DNA from: Balanoglossus misakiensis
Lineage: Eukaryota > Hemichordata
Length of the DNA stretch: 64,000 nt
Reading direction: 5' to 3'
Assembly: GCA_040954595.2 (NCBI GenBank)
Contig: CM082577.2
Location: forward strand, 16,368,001-16,432,000
Shown here in pieces: positions 10,059 to 20,632 of the stretch. Position 1 is the first letter of the stretch, and each line of letters opens with the position of its first letter. The notes under the pieces are model-generated. The model was not told the origin of the DNA. It ran no database searches and saw only the letters and a list, made by a program, of their open reading frames with translations. The translations under genes were made by a program, and so were the position numbers.

Positions 10059-13000
10059 GAGGTAACACGAGGCCGCCAAGGAGATGACCCAGAGTTTGGG
10101 TTAACACAAGTTCGGGGAGCTATGGTTGACAGCTTCTTCGATTCCATACTACAATATCTGTGCTAACAACTGAAACATATGCGACAATTACATCGAACAG
10201 GAGGAGCTTGGTCCCGCCTGTCCACATCTTCATATAAGAAGTCAATAAGAATAAGAATTTGACGACACTGTGCAATTGTGTTGCCTGTGTGGCGTGCCGC
10301 ATTACAATTGACATTAACTGTAGAAATCAAAAGTGAATTTCAAGAAGAGGTGTTGGAAACATAAGTCACATCGGGCGAGGATGAACTTTTTAAAGCTTCT
10401 TATAAAAGTGATGTAATCTTTCTCCCCCATCATTCGAAACTCAATATTTGACTTGCTGAAAAGTAGTGGCGCCAAATGGGTAATTTCTGACAAACGTGAA
10501 CAGTGAACGTGAATATCATGACTGACGATATGCACTGCATTCCAAGATGTTGGTAGTCCTATATGTACATACATCATCGGTCATGGAGAGTGACTTGTCG
10601 AAAATGGAAGGTGTTCTTCTGGCTTGTAGACCCCATTGCATGTAAGATTTACTGCAGCGGTTTTCTGTCATATTTTCAAGAAACATGTCATTTATAGTTT
10701 TTCATTTGATTATTATCAGGTGAAGCCTTGTGCGAGGTAGACATGTAACCCCAACCATAGGTCAAGTCCAGCGAACGGATTATAAAGAAAGATGACCAAA
10801 CCAAGTGATGTGCACCTCCCAGAGAAGGCTGCATTTCAAATAGAGTGAATGTTTTTGTATAAAGTTACGAACCCTCTTTTATTAAAAAATATTATCATGA
10901 CATATTAAGAATGATAGACACATCTTAGCAACGTTTCAAATAGAGCATGTATCACTACATTTATCACTACATCGACACATTCATTCAGAGCTCTTGCAGT
11001 TTCATGAGCGTCCAGTGTATGTGAATGTGTGTGTGTGGAAAAATGTCATATTGTGCAGCAATGTACAAGTGGTATTGAGGGTACATGCGCCATTTGACTA
11101 GCTGTGGGTACCGGTAGTAGAGAAGAAAGTTACAGCTTTCATGTAGAAAGCTGGGAGTCATCAGGATACTGTGATGAAATTCCGGGAGAGTGGCATGTAC
11201 CACTAAATTATAAAACCTGTCCATACTCGGAACTCTCGGAGGTAAAAGTGAGCCTTCAAGGTAGGTGAATCTTCTGGAGATGCCATAAGCGAAGATGAAG
11301 ATGATGAAGACTCTAGGTGAGAGGATCATTAGTAGTCCAAAACGAGCAGAGTAATTGTGTCACGGGAAATGACTGTTCGGTGGTGATTTAATATCTCTTA
11401 TACTGTATTTTATACACTTTACAAAGAAGCATAAAAAAACTTTTAAAAAGTTATATATATATTTCATGTTGAATTAGACTAAGTGGTAACTTTCTCATAA
11501 GTATGAAACACTTCTGATTTTGGTAATGTAGTGTTGAAAACATGTACTGTGGGTAATACGGAAGGGGTAATAAAGAAGCACCATCTGGCAAGTCACAAAT
11601 CAATTCTTAACATAGAGCCTCTCACCAAGTGGCCTATTGATATCTGTGGATTATCTTGGCCTGTAAATTTCACCAAACAATTGGACACTTATATATAATC
11701 CCATGATATTTTTCTTTGTCATCGTATATGAGTGGTTTTCGCAGAGCCGTGCAACTTCGAGCCGCAGGCGAGAAGTTGTACGACTCCGCGAAAACCACGA
11801 GTATACGATGACGTTAAACAAAGAAAAATATCATGGGATTATATATTAATCACCTGAACAGTCTTCTTATTTTTCGTTAGAAGAGGTAGGATAAAATATT
11901 CCAATATCTTGCTAAAATATTCGAGCGGCCTTGCAGTTTATTTAGCGGGATTACGTTCTTTCCCCTGCGCAACGATCTGTGACCCCCACGAGATATGCTA
12001 ATTATGGAATCCCTTTCATTCATAAAGTGAAATCGACTTTCAAGTTTATACACTTTTGCGTCTTGTCTACCAATCAGATTCGCAGAGTCAGTCACATGGG
12101 CCAGAATTTTGATACATTCTGCCTGTCAATCATCGTCTCGCGCTGTGTACATGTCAACACAACGTCCTAGCAAGTCATCGCGTCGAGTTTGCCCGCAAAG
12201 TTATGCTGCAAGTCGCAGTTTGACAGAAAAAAAATGACGCGCTTCGTGTAGAACTTTATGAAAAAATAAACAGTTCCATTGCCATATATCCTAAAACCGT
12301 TATTGTGACAGGATATTAAAAATATTAGTCCAGGAACGATGTTCAAGGTTGCGTTTGCGTCGGCCTGGCTAGTCAGCGCAGTTGTGTTTCCGCAGAAACT
12401 ACAACCCTCGTACAGAATCTCATCCTCGAACCCCACACAAATGTTTTTGATTCTCAAACAAATGAACTGCGACGTTTTTCCACGTCTTATACATTTCGTT
12501 GACCGGTGGACAGAATACAGAGTGTTAGTCGTCCCGCTCAGGTGGCTCGAAACCACTTTCGTAACTTCCGTAAGCCTAAAATCAAGTGTGCTGGCTCGCT
12601 CGGGACCAGGCTCGCTAGCTGCAAGCACACATTCATGATCGTAGCGTCGACGTTTCAAATTCTACCTTTCTCGTATTGATTTTACCAAACGATATTCTTA
12701 CGCAACCGTCATGGAACCGTCATTTTTATTTCAATCGTGTACAACTACGGGTTTATGCACTTGTTATTCCGTTTAACAAGAAAGTTATAGCGACGGGCGA
12801 ATCAGCGAAAATAGTTCCGGTTCGACCTGTTCTACGTCACACAGGTGGCTATACGGGCCAGTTCGTATGATAAAGGATTTAATGTCTCGACACTTTATAG
12901 TAGTAAGTGCAGCCTGTGCATATCGCGTCTGGATTCTAGATTAGATTGTACAAGGAGAAAATTACATGTATATGCAGAAGTACATATACGTTGTGCAATG

Positions 13001-13107
13001 GTCGTGGTTATACAACTACTATCACGACATCTTGATGATGTAATGTTAATTGAAAAATATTATCAAATTCAGTTCATCAGCCACCGTAAATGTATGTGTT
13101 TCTTCGG
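10059..13107. other. intergenic region, no gene recognised
   Basis: Holds one strong palindrome (11691-11848). Overlapping open frames on both strands at 12167-12658 could not be tied to any family. No splice-supported gene was found. Confidence 0.4.
11691..11848. repeat. palindromic fold-back element (~158 bp)
   Basis: Left arm (ATATAATCCCATGATATTTT onward through GTGGTTTTCGC) and right arm are inverted copies around a short loop near 11755-11770. Termini are ATATATAATCC and GGATTATATAT. It looks like a fold-back MITE; no coding sequence. Confidence 0.8.
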
Positions 13108-14202
13108 TTAAAGTAGCTGGCAGCTCTGTGATTTAGCGACACCTGGTGGTTGTTTTTGCTGGGTGTCAGCTTTTAGCGAACATGCTGCAAATGCACTGCC
13201 TGTGTAATAGCCTTTGTCACTGCTGCCAGATTCATTAGTTTGCAACTTTGGGTGTTCAGTCTTGACTGTGGCAACTTCCTCGTCGGATCCATCAGACGAT
13301 TGGAAAGAATCGCCATCATTTTCAATAAACTCCTCCTGTGTGAAGGACGGTATGGCTGATGCAGTGATTAACTCGTCGTCCACACTCGCAAGTGCAGAGG
13401 AGATGAACTGCGCATCAGGTCGATCTTCGGGATCAAAAGACAACATTGATTTCAGCAGATCTTTCACTTCGGGACACTGCTCTAAGTCATCTAAAACAAT
13501 TTGTGGTATTGCGCGGTTGGCATTCATCGCATGACTGAGTGGTTTCTTATCCACTAAATACACAATGTGCCCTCTGTACACTGAACACACCATCAAAGCC
13601 AACAGAGTGACGCCCATAGAAAAGATGTCGCATTTTTTCGTGTAGGGCTTATAATCAGCAACTTCAGGGGCCATGAATGGTATGGTGCCAATCACTGTGT
13701 GCATGCTTGTGGTTTTCCCCATCATGTCATACGTGGTGGAGATGCCAAAGCAACAGAGTTTCACAGTGATGCTGCCCTCGTCACTCCTCTTCAGCAGGAT
13801 ATTGGCCGGTTTCAGGTCTCGGTGCGCCACCATCTTGGAATGGAGATAACCGAGCGCATCAGCCACTTCGCCCATGAGACGGATCTTCAATCGGGTCTCC
13901 TCCATTCTTCCTTCCTGCTGGAAATACGTGTCAAGGGTGCCCATCTCGCAATACTCCATACAAATCCAAACCATCAATGTACCGCTTTCTTTATCGGCAA
14001 AATACTCAAGTATTTTCACAATATTCTTGTGCTCAAGCCCGGCCATGAGGACCAACTCCTTCATCACACTGGTCACGATTTGGGGTGAATCACACTCTAA
14101 TTCTTTCCCCGCACACTCAACTTCCGTTTTCTTGTTTCTTAGACGAAACACTCTGGCAAAGCCACCTGCACCCAGTTTCTCAAGTTTAGTGTATTTTTCC
14201 AT
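13108..14202 (-). CDS. Ser/Thr protein kinase paralogue, left arm, with DFG changed to CFG
   Basis: A 364-residue intracellular Ser/Thr kinase-like protein in one exon. It has the Gly-rich loop GAGGFARV (11-18), the ATP-anchoring Lys33 (AGK), helix-C Glu49, HRDLKPAN (127-134) and MAPE (177-180). The Mg-binding Asp151 of DFG is Cys (LCCFGIS), so catalysis is probably lost or strongly reduced. The first ~285 residues are otherwise the same as the right-arm copy at 17208-18230. After that the tails diverge, and this tail is longer and Gln/Ser-rich. A CATTTCAG acceptor-like site about 26 bp before the ATG suggests an upstream non-coding exon. It is transcribed away from the shared centre, divergent from its twin. 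Within the kinome it looks NEK/IKK-like, but I would not assign a subfamily. Confidence 0.85.
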   Translation of the reverse strand: MEKYTKLEKLGAGGFARVFRLRNKKTEVECAGKELECDSPQIVTSVMKELVLMAGLEHKNIVKILEYFADKESGTLMVWICMEYCEMGTLDTYFQQEGRMEETRLKIRLMGEVADALGYLHSKMVAHRDLKPANILLKRSDEGSITVKLCCFGISTTYDMMGKTTSMHTVIGTIPFMAPEVADYKPYTKKCDIFSMGVTLLALMVCSVYRGHIVYLVDKKPLSHAMNANRAIPQIVLDDLEQCPEVKDLLKSMLSFDPEDRPDAQFISSALASVDDELITASAIPSFTQEEFIENDGDSFQSSDGSDEEVATVKTEHPKLQTNESGSSDKGYYTGSAFAACSLKADTQQKQPPGVAKSQSCQLL

Positions 14203-15330
14203 TATCTCAAATACACAGAATTGTAGAGCTGAAATGGTAAAATTAAACTGACATTAATGCGATGAAACTGACATCAAAACCTACTGAACGACTTTTTGAC
14301 AACATTAAAATGGAAAAAAAGGAGTTGTTAATAACATTTTCTAAACAAATCACCAGTGTTCCTTTAGCAGGTCACAAACTTACCCATTCATTTTTTCAAT
14401 GAAATGCTGCATTTTAAAACACTCTTGTCATGTCCTGCAAGTTTCAGGATTTTGTCACGACAAATATGATGTTTGTTTAGAGAAAGTTTCCTCCTTACCT
14501 AAGTTAAGACAAACAAAGTTCTAGACACAAACGAACATTACATTGTACTTGGTGATTTTGAAAAAATGCATTTTTGACTAGAGTACATTACCCTTTACTT
14601 AAGACATAAAATGCAAACTTAGTATGAAAACTCTGATTTCGGCTAATCATTGTGAAATAAGTTAAAGTGCATTTATAGCTTATTAATAACATTATTTAAA
14701 AATCAATCAGTGTTAGCTGGACTAATGTCAAGGTGAGCTCATTTAGACTAGACTGTGGTTGTCAGAAGTTTGAAGTCTATAGACATCTTCACCCTTAATC
14801 ATCCTCTGCAACTTTCCACAAAAAGTACACTGATCAAAATATTGTGGATAAACCGAAAATAATTACAGATTTTCAGAAGTGCGCATATCGGTTTGCCATA
14901 CTGCCAATAAACTTACTGTTCAATGTGGTCGAAGTCTTGGTCACTCAGCAGCTGACAACACTGATCTGAGCCCAGCCAAAGCTGTGTGTATGCCTAGATC
15001 CTACTCAGTGGTATGGCACCTGCCACTATCAAAGTGTCAATATGGAGATTATTTCTATTGCCCCATGAGAGGGGACAATACGGCCACACTTCCGCGTGTC
15101 AAAGGTCAGTTTTGGGTATTAAACGCCCCTTGCAGTGTATCAGTGTTTAATGGACATGTGATCACATGTGTTGCTTCTGTGACCCAATCAGCCAAATATA
15201 GTGACAGATAAACTGTAATGTGTGTGCTTTGCATTTTCATTGCAATATTCCTTCTTTTTTTAAATTGCAATAATTTTCAACTGTTCTGATATTTCATTAA
15301 TATTTTGGCCATTTTACCAGGCAAATTATA
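13198..15330. repeat. left arm of a 5-kb inverted duplication
   Basis: Matches 16083-18200 in reverse orientation with very high identity, including non-coding flank and the mirrored 110-codon open frame at 14879-15211. The outer edge lies within the kinase tail, where homology stops after the GSSDKGYYTG codons. The inner edge is near 15330. Confidence 0.9.
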
Positions 15331-16082
15331 GAATTGTGAAATGAAAGGCTGGCAACTTTAGCAACAACCTGTACCCCAGCAGTATTTATGGTAGTGCAAC
15401 CCCAGCATATCATAAAAGTTGTACATTGTCTTATACTCTTAGTTTATCCTTCTTAACAGCTCCTTGGCAGTAAAAAAAGGTATTTATATTACCAATATTT
15501 CAGTGCCCAACACTTTTACAACTTCAAGGATCAATAATTCACTGGGAATGCAGATGTATACGTGCCTATACGCATGTAATGGCAAGCTGACCTTGAGACA
15601 GTTTTATGCCTATATGTCTCACAGACGAGAATCAAAGTATGCAATGGGTACTATGTTTGACTGACTAGACTAAGTGTACCGGGGTGTATGTTGCTGACTG
15701 TAGAGAACTCTGTTTAAAAATTGTAGGACACCTTCGGGAACAGAAATATACTATCCTTAATCGAGTGTTTTTATATGACAAGTAGCATTCTATATGACTT
15801 TTGTTGTTACTTATCTGTATTTAAATAGAGAGACGTTGGGGTAAAAAAGGTGTTAGTAATGACATATTTCACAATATCTGCCTTGCATATCTGCAAACAG
15901 TTTGTTGGGGTTTTTTTTTAGTCAGGCAGTGTTTGTAAGTGTTTCACTGGTCAAGTGCTTGCATCAGAAAACTTCCCTTCATCCTTAGAAACAGAAGTGA
16001 CGTGTGTATGCACAGCAACCAGTACACAGGCCTGAACCTAATTTTGGATATGCTTTTAATTCTGTCTATTAAATGATATTGC
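15331..16082. other. spacer of the inverted duplication
   Basis: About 750 bp of AT-rich sequence between the arms, with no convincing gene. The small open frame at 15464-15664 has no support. Both kinase genes run outward from here, so any shared promoter elements would lie in the arms or this spacer. Confidence 0.6.
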
Positions 16083-18200
16083 CTGGCAAAATGGCCAAAA
16101 TATTAATGAAATATCAGTACAGTCGAATATTATTGCAAATTAAAAAAAAAGTGAAATATTGCAATGAAAAATGAAAATGCAAAGCATACACTACAGTTTA
16201 TCTGTCACTATATTTGGCTGATTGGGTCACAGAAGCAACACATGTGATCACATGTCCATTAAACACTGATACACTGCAAGGGGCGTTTAATACCCAAAAC
16301 TGACCTTTGACACGCGGAAGTGTGGCCGTATTGTCCCCTCTCATGGGGCAATAGAAATAATCTCCATATTGACACTTTGATAGTGGCAGGTGCCATACCA
16401 CTGAGTAGGATCTAGGCATACACACAGCTTTGGCTGGGCTCAGATCAGTGTTGTCAGCTGCTGAGTGACCAAGACTTCGACCACATTGAACAGTAAGTTT
16501 ATTGGCAGTATGGCAAACCGATATGCGCACTTCTGAAAATCTGTAATTATTTTCGGTTTATCCACAATATTTTGATCAGTGTACTTTTTGTGGAAAGTTG
16601 CAGAGGATGATTAAGGGTGAAGATGTCTATAGACTTCAAACTTCTGACAACCACAGTCTAGTCTAAATGAGCTCACCTTGACATTAGTCCAGCTAACACT
16701 GATTGATTTTTAAATAATGTTATTAATAAGCTATAAATGCACTTTAACTTATTTCACAATGATTAGCCGAAATCAGAGTTTTCATACTAAGTTTGCATTT
16801 TATGTCTTAAGTAAAGGGTAATGTACTCTAGTCAAAAATGCATTTTTTTCAAAATCACCAAGTACAATGTAATGTTCGTTTGTGTCTAGAACTTTGTTTG
16901 TCTTAACTTAGGTAAGGAGGAAACTTTCTCTAAACAAACATCATATTTGTCGTGACAAAATCCTGAAACTTGCAGGACATGACAAGAGTGTTTTAAAAAT
17001 GCAGCATTTCATTGAAAAAATGAATGGGTAAGTTTGTGACCTGCTAAAGGAACACTGGTGATTTGTTTAGAAAATGTTATTAACAACTCCTTTTTTTCCA
17101 TTTTAATGTTGTCAAAAAGTCGTTCAGTAGGTTTTGATGTCAGTTTCATCGCATTAATGTCAGTTTAATTTTAACTTTCAGCTCTACAATTCTGTGTATT
17201 TGAGATAATGGAAAAATACACTAAACTTGAGAAACTGGGTGCAGGTGGCTTTGCCAGAGTGTTTCGTCTAAGAAACAAGAAAACGGAAGTTGAGTGTGCG
17301 GGGAAAGAATTAGAGTGTGATTCACCCCAAATCGTGACCAGTGTGATGAAGGAGTTGGTCCTCATGGCCGGGCTTGAGCACAAGAATATTGTGAAAATAC
17401 TTGAGTATTTTGCCGATAAAGAAAGCGGTACATTGATGGTTTGGATTTGTATGGAGTATTGCGAGATGGGCACCCTTGACACGTATTTCCAGCAGGAAGG
17501 AAGAATGGAGGAGACCCGATTGAAGATCCGTCTCATGGGCGAAGTGGCTGATGCGCTCGGTTATCTCCATTCCAAGATGGTGGCGCACCGAGACCTGAAA
17601 CCGGCCAATATCCTGCTGAAGAGGAGTGACGAGGGCAGCATCACTGTGAAACTCTGCGACTTTGGCATCTCCACCACGTATGACATGATGGGGAAAACCA
17701 CAAGCATGCACACAGTGATTGGCACCATACCATTCATGGCCCCTGAAGTTGCTGATTATAAGCCTTACACGAAAAAATGCGACATCTTTTCTATGGGCGT
17801 CACTCTGTTGGCTTTGATGGTGTGTTCAGTGTACAGAGGGCACATTGTGTATTTAGTGGATAAGAAACCACTCAGTCATGCGATGAATGCCAACCGCGCA
17901 ATACCACAAATTGTTTTAGATGACTTAGAGCAGTGTCCCGAAGTGAAAGATCTGCTGAAATCAATGTTGTCTTTTGATCCCGAAGATCGACCTGATGCGC
18001 AGTTCATCTCCTCTGCACTTGCGAGTGTGGACGACGAGTTAATCACTGCATCAGCCATACCGCCCTGGACACAGGTGGAGTGCACTGAATACGATGGCGA
18101 TACTTTCGAGTCTGACGAGGAAGTTACGACAGTCATGACTGGGCGCCCAAAGTCGGCAAATTGCAAATCTGGCAGCAGTGACAAAGGCTACTATACAGGA
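16083..18200. repeat. right arm of a 5-kb inverted duplication
   Basis: Inverted copy of 13198-15330. Small indels in poly-A/T runs mark the inner ends, while the inner 110-codon open frame (16198-16530) translates identically to its mirror. This implies a recent duplication or ongoing gene conversion. Confidence 0.9.
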
Positions 18201-18230
18201 ACTGGCTCCACATCAGGGTCTAGACATTAA
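17208..18230 (+). CDS. Ser/Thr protein kinase paralogue, right arm, intact catalytic motifs
   Basis: A 340-residue cytosolic-type Ser/Thr kinase in one coding exon. Motifs are the Gly-rich loop GAGGFARV (11-18), Lys33, Glu49 in KEL, HRDLKPAN (127-134), DFG (151-153), GTIPFMAPE (172-180) and the helix-F Asp192 (CDIFSMG), so it should be active. The kinase domain fills about residues 1-275. The short Ser/Gly-rich tail (ending SGSRH) has no recognised domain. The ATG at 17208 follows an ACTTTCAG acceptor by 26 bp, so a 5' non-coding exon is likely. A candidate polyadenylation signal AATAAA is at about 18784. It is the divergent twin of the gene at 13108-14202. The subfamily is uncertain (NEK/IKK-like appearance). 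Confidence 0.9.
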   Translation: MEKYTKLEKLGAGGFARVFRLRNKKTEVECAGKELECDSPQIVTSVMKELVLMAGLEHKNIVKILEYFADKESGTLMVWICMEYCEMGTLDTYFQQEGRMEETRLKIRLMGEVADALGYLHSKMVAHRDLKPANILLKRSDEGSITVKLCDFGISTTYDMMGKTTSMHTVIGTIPFMAPEVADYKPYTKKCDIFSMGVTLLALMVCSVYRGHIVYLVDKKPLSHAMNANRAIPQIVLDDLEQCPEVKDLLKSMLSFDPEDRPDAQFISSALASVDDELITASAIPPWTQVECTEYDGDTFESDEEVTTVMTGRPKSANCKSGSSDKGYYTGTGSTSGSRH

Positions 18231-20164
18231 ACCCTGTAATTAAATGTCAGGCCAGTTGAAGGTTATAAGACAAATGATGATTATTTCTAAATCTCTTTGT
18301 GTACATGTCCCACATCCACAAGAAAATAACATTGGATAAAACGAAGGATTCTTCAGTGGTGTTAAATCCTTATACATGTAAGTCCTGTGTCCATTTTATC
18401 ATACATTAAAGGGTGTGTGTTTAAGTCCTTTTCTGTGACAGTCCTGAACAGTTACGAAGATCTGTCTCTCTTAAATCCATCCTTTCAAAAATTTATCCAG
18501 CTTTTACAGTCTCAAAATACTACTGTTTTACCCAATTTTTCAAAATTGTACTACTATGCATGAAGATGCGTTCTGAGACTCTTGATGAACTTTTAACCAT
18601 GTAATACTGATTGTATCTAGTTTTCTGGAAACTTTGCTTCTTGTTGAGTGTCCCTCTGTACTTTTCTTTGTATAACATTTGTGATTTCTAGGAGGCCGGA
18701 GGCCTACAGTATCCTGAGTTGTATTATCAATTTACCTGTCTGTGAACAAAATATACAGTCTTTACGAAATATGTAAATAACAACAATAAAGAATGTGTAT
18801 TAAACGATACACAAGGAGGAACTAATAGCTCGCTGTTCGTTTTGAGCAGTGAAAGTGTCACATTATGTATTTTGGTCACCCTCGCTGCCTTGTCATTTTT
18901 CTATTGTCCATTGTTCACGGAAGGGCGTCGGAAGACGGAAGGCGGCGGTTATAAATTGTCATTGTTGCAGCAGTAGTGCTTGGTGACAATGTAATGCATA
19001 CTTAAGTTCAGCTCACCAGTGGTTGACTTGTTCAATAATGTACCAAGCTCTGCATGACTTGTCACTGTTGTTTTCAAATTGGCATACGTTTCTTGCCGAC
19101 AGTATTTATTGATAGCTTGGGTATTGTTCTAACAAACGGGTACTTGCACCTGGCACTCTGCCCGTGTTTTAGACCTAAAGATGTTTTCAGTGTGGAAGTG
19201 CTTGCATCAGCGTCTTTCCAAATAATTGACGAAAATTCCTGGCATTTATGTTTAACACAGAAATAGTGACACAAATGCATTCTAGTGGATGGCTTTTTTC
19301 ATTCTGTGTTTTGTTGCTTCTCTGTAGAAACGCGATATCATCATCTCGGCTTCGAAAGGTACGTACATGTACATGTGTGCAGGTGGCAAATTGATTTGCA
19401 ATGCCTACACCCCACCAAATTTGTGTCCTCTCTCAAGCACAGTCCCTCTATCTGAGGGAGGGACTGTGTTTCAAGTTACTTGTCTCGCAGAGCCGACTTT
19501 GTTCAAACTTTGTCAACAGAGCTAAGGCATGCAAAGATCACGTAGGTTCTATCTGCGTGAGTCAGTGTTCTCATATATGTGTGGAAAAAACGATTGCTGT
19601 GTACTCTTGCAACAGGAGACTGAATAAATGGGTGCAGCACCCATTTATTGTTAAATACAATCTGTCCAAATGCTTATTTTTAGGCCTGGTCTCAGTTGCT
19701 ATCTTTTAAAAAAGTTCGGTGATAGGAAGGTTATTTTACAATGACTTGCTGTTTTTTATTGAAATCTCTCTTGGTTAAACTGTCTACAGCTGAGGTGCAT
19801 TTGAAAGAGATAAAAAGAGAACCTGTGTCAAGTTTCAAGAAATGGGAAGAAAATCAAACTCGGTGGTAGTCACACGCCGTCATGGAGAAGTATAAGAGAA
19901 TTTATTATATTCATAGACCCGGTTATTACCAAAGTGTGACGTCATACTAAAGTAATAAGAAATCGACAGATTGCATATTACCATAGTATGACGTCACTGC
20001 CAATAATTCTGCTGGAACTACTTTCAGTATGTAAACAAATGAAAATACTATCCTGCGATGTTATATTGCGTAATACTATAGTGGGTGGGCTTTGAAGTTT
20101 GGGAAATATGGGGTTACAAATAATAAAGCACATGTGAAATATCGTTTAATGATGTTTTATTAGT
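18231..20164. other. intergenic, kinase 3' region plus anonymous sequence
   Basis: The kinase 3' UTR probably ends near the AATAAA at about 18784. Beyond it are a hairpin near 19438-19475 (CACAGTCCCTC with its complement) and two TGACGTCA palindromes at 19937-19944 and 19989-19996. No coding gene was found. Confidence 0.5.
19937..19996. promoter_or_regulatory. pair of full CRE-like TGACGTCA sites
   Basis: Two perfect 8-bp CREB/ATF-type palindromes start 52 bp apart, inside related flanks (TTACCAAAGTGTGACGTCA and TTACCATAGTATGACGTCA). They lie ~170 bp upstream of the Crypton-like open frame. Function is inference; they may also be arms of a small repeat. Confidence 0.35.
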
Positions 20165-20632
20165 TTGCTCGATGTATTGAAACTGTGGCGGGAAATTTTT
20201 GACGACTGTCGTCTGCGCTTCAAACTTTTTGTTCGATCAAAGATGTCAGCGACAGAGCGGTACATAGCTATGTCGTCGAACGACATTGACGATTTTATAA
20301 CGAGCCAAAGAAAGCAGAACACTGTAAAATCGACCACAAACGCAGTGAAACAACTTAGGAAATTTATAGAGGAGACAGAAGATGGTTTAGCGACAGATAT
20401 ACATGAAATTCCGCCTGAAATTCTGGACGTCTGCCTGTCGAAATTTTTCATCGGGTCGAGGCAGAGCGACGGGTCTGACTACGAGCCGGACACTCTCACA
20501 ACATACCAGCGTAGTCCCGAGTCACTTCTGTATACGGTTTGGTGGAACACCACCACATTGTTAGGATTCCGAGCCTCCAAATGTGGTTTTCTAGGAATAC
20601 TGTTCAGCATATTGAATTTATGCAAATTATGA
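20165..20632 (+). pseudogene. orphan N-terminal domain of a Crypton-derived (KIAA1958/QRICH1-like) protein
   Basis: Codons from the internal ATG at 20243 to about 20515 read like the conserved domain that precedes the tyrosine-recombinase-like region in KIAA1958, QRICH1 and ZMYM-family proteins: DIDDFITSQRKQNT, then IPPEILDVCLSKFFIGSR, then SDGSDYEPDTL with YQRS. These proteins descend from Crypton transposons. After YQRS the frame continues about 39 codons into unrelated sequence and stops at 20632. No recombinase domain follows in the next kilobases. So it is either a truncated transposon remnant or the first exon of a gene whose later exons I could not find. Assignment rests on recalled family patterns. 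Confidence 0.55.

Noticed and set aside
12167-12658. 163-codon minus-strand frame with Cys residues, and an overlapping 99-codon plus-strand frame
   Set aside because: Both strands are open over the same stretch, and no family, splice site or domain supports either.
13214-14251. Open frames on the plus strand across the left kinase (also mirrored on the minus strand across the right kinase)
   Set aside because: Antisense shadows of the kinase coding sequence.
14879-15211. 110-codon open frame in the left palindrome arm (mirrored at 16198-16530)
   Set aside because: No domain, no start or splice context and no independent conservation; identity between arms reflects duplication of the DNA.
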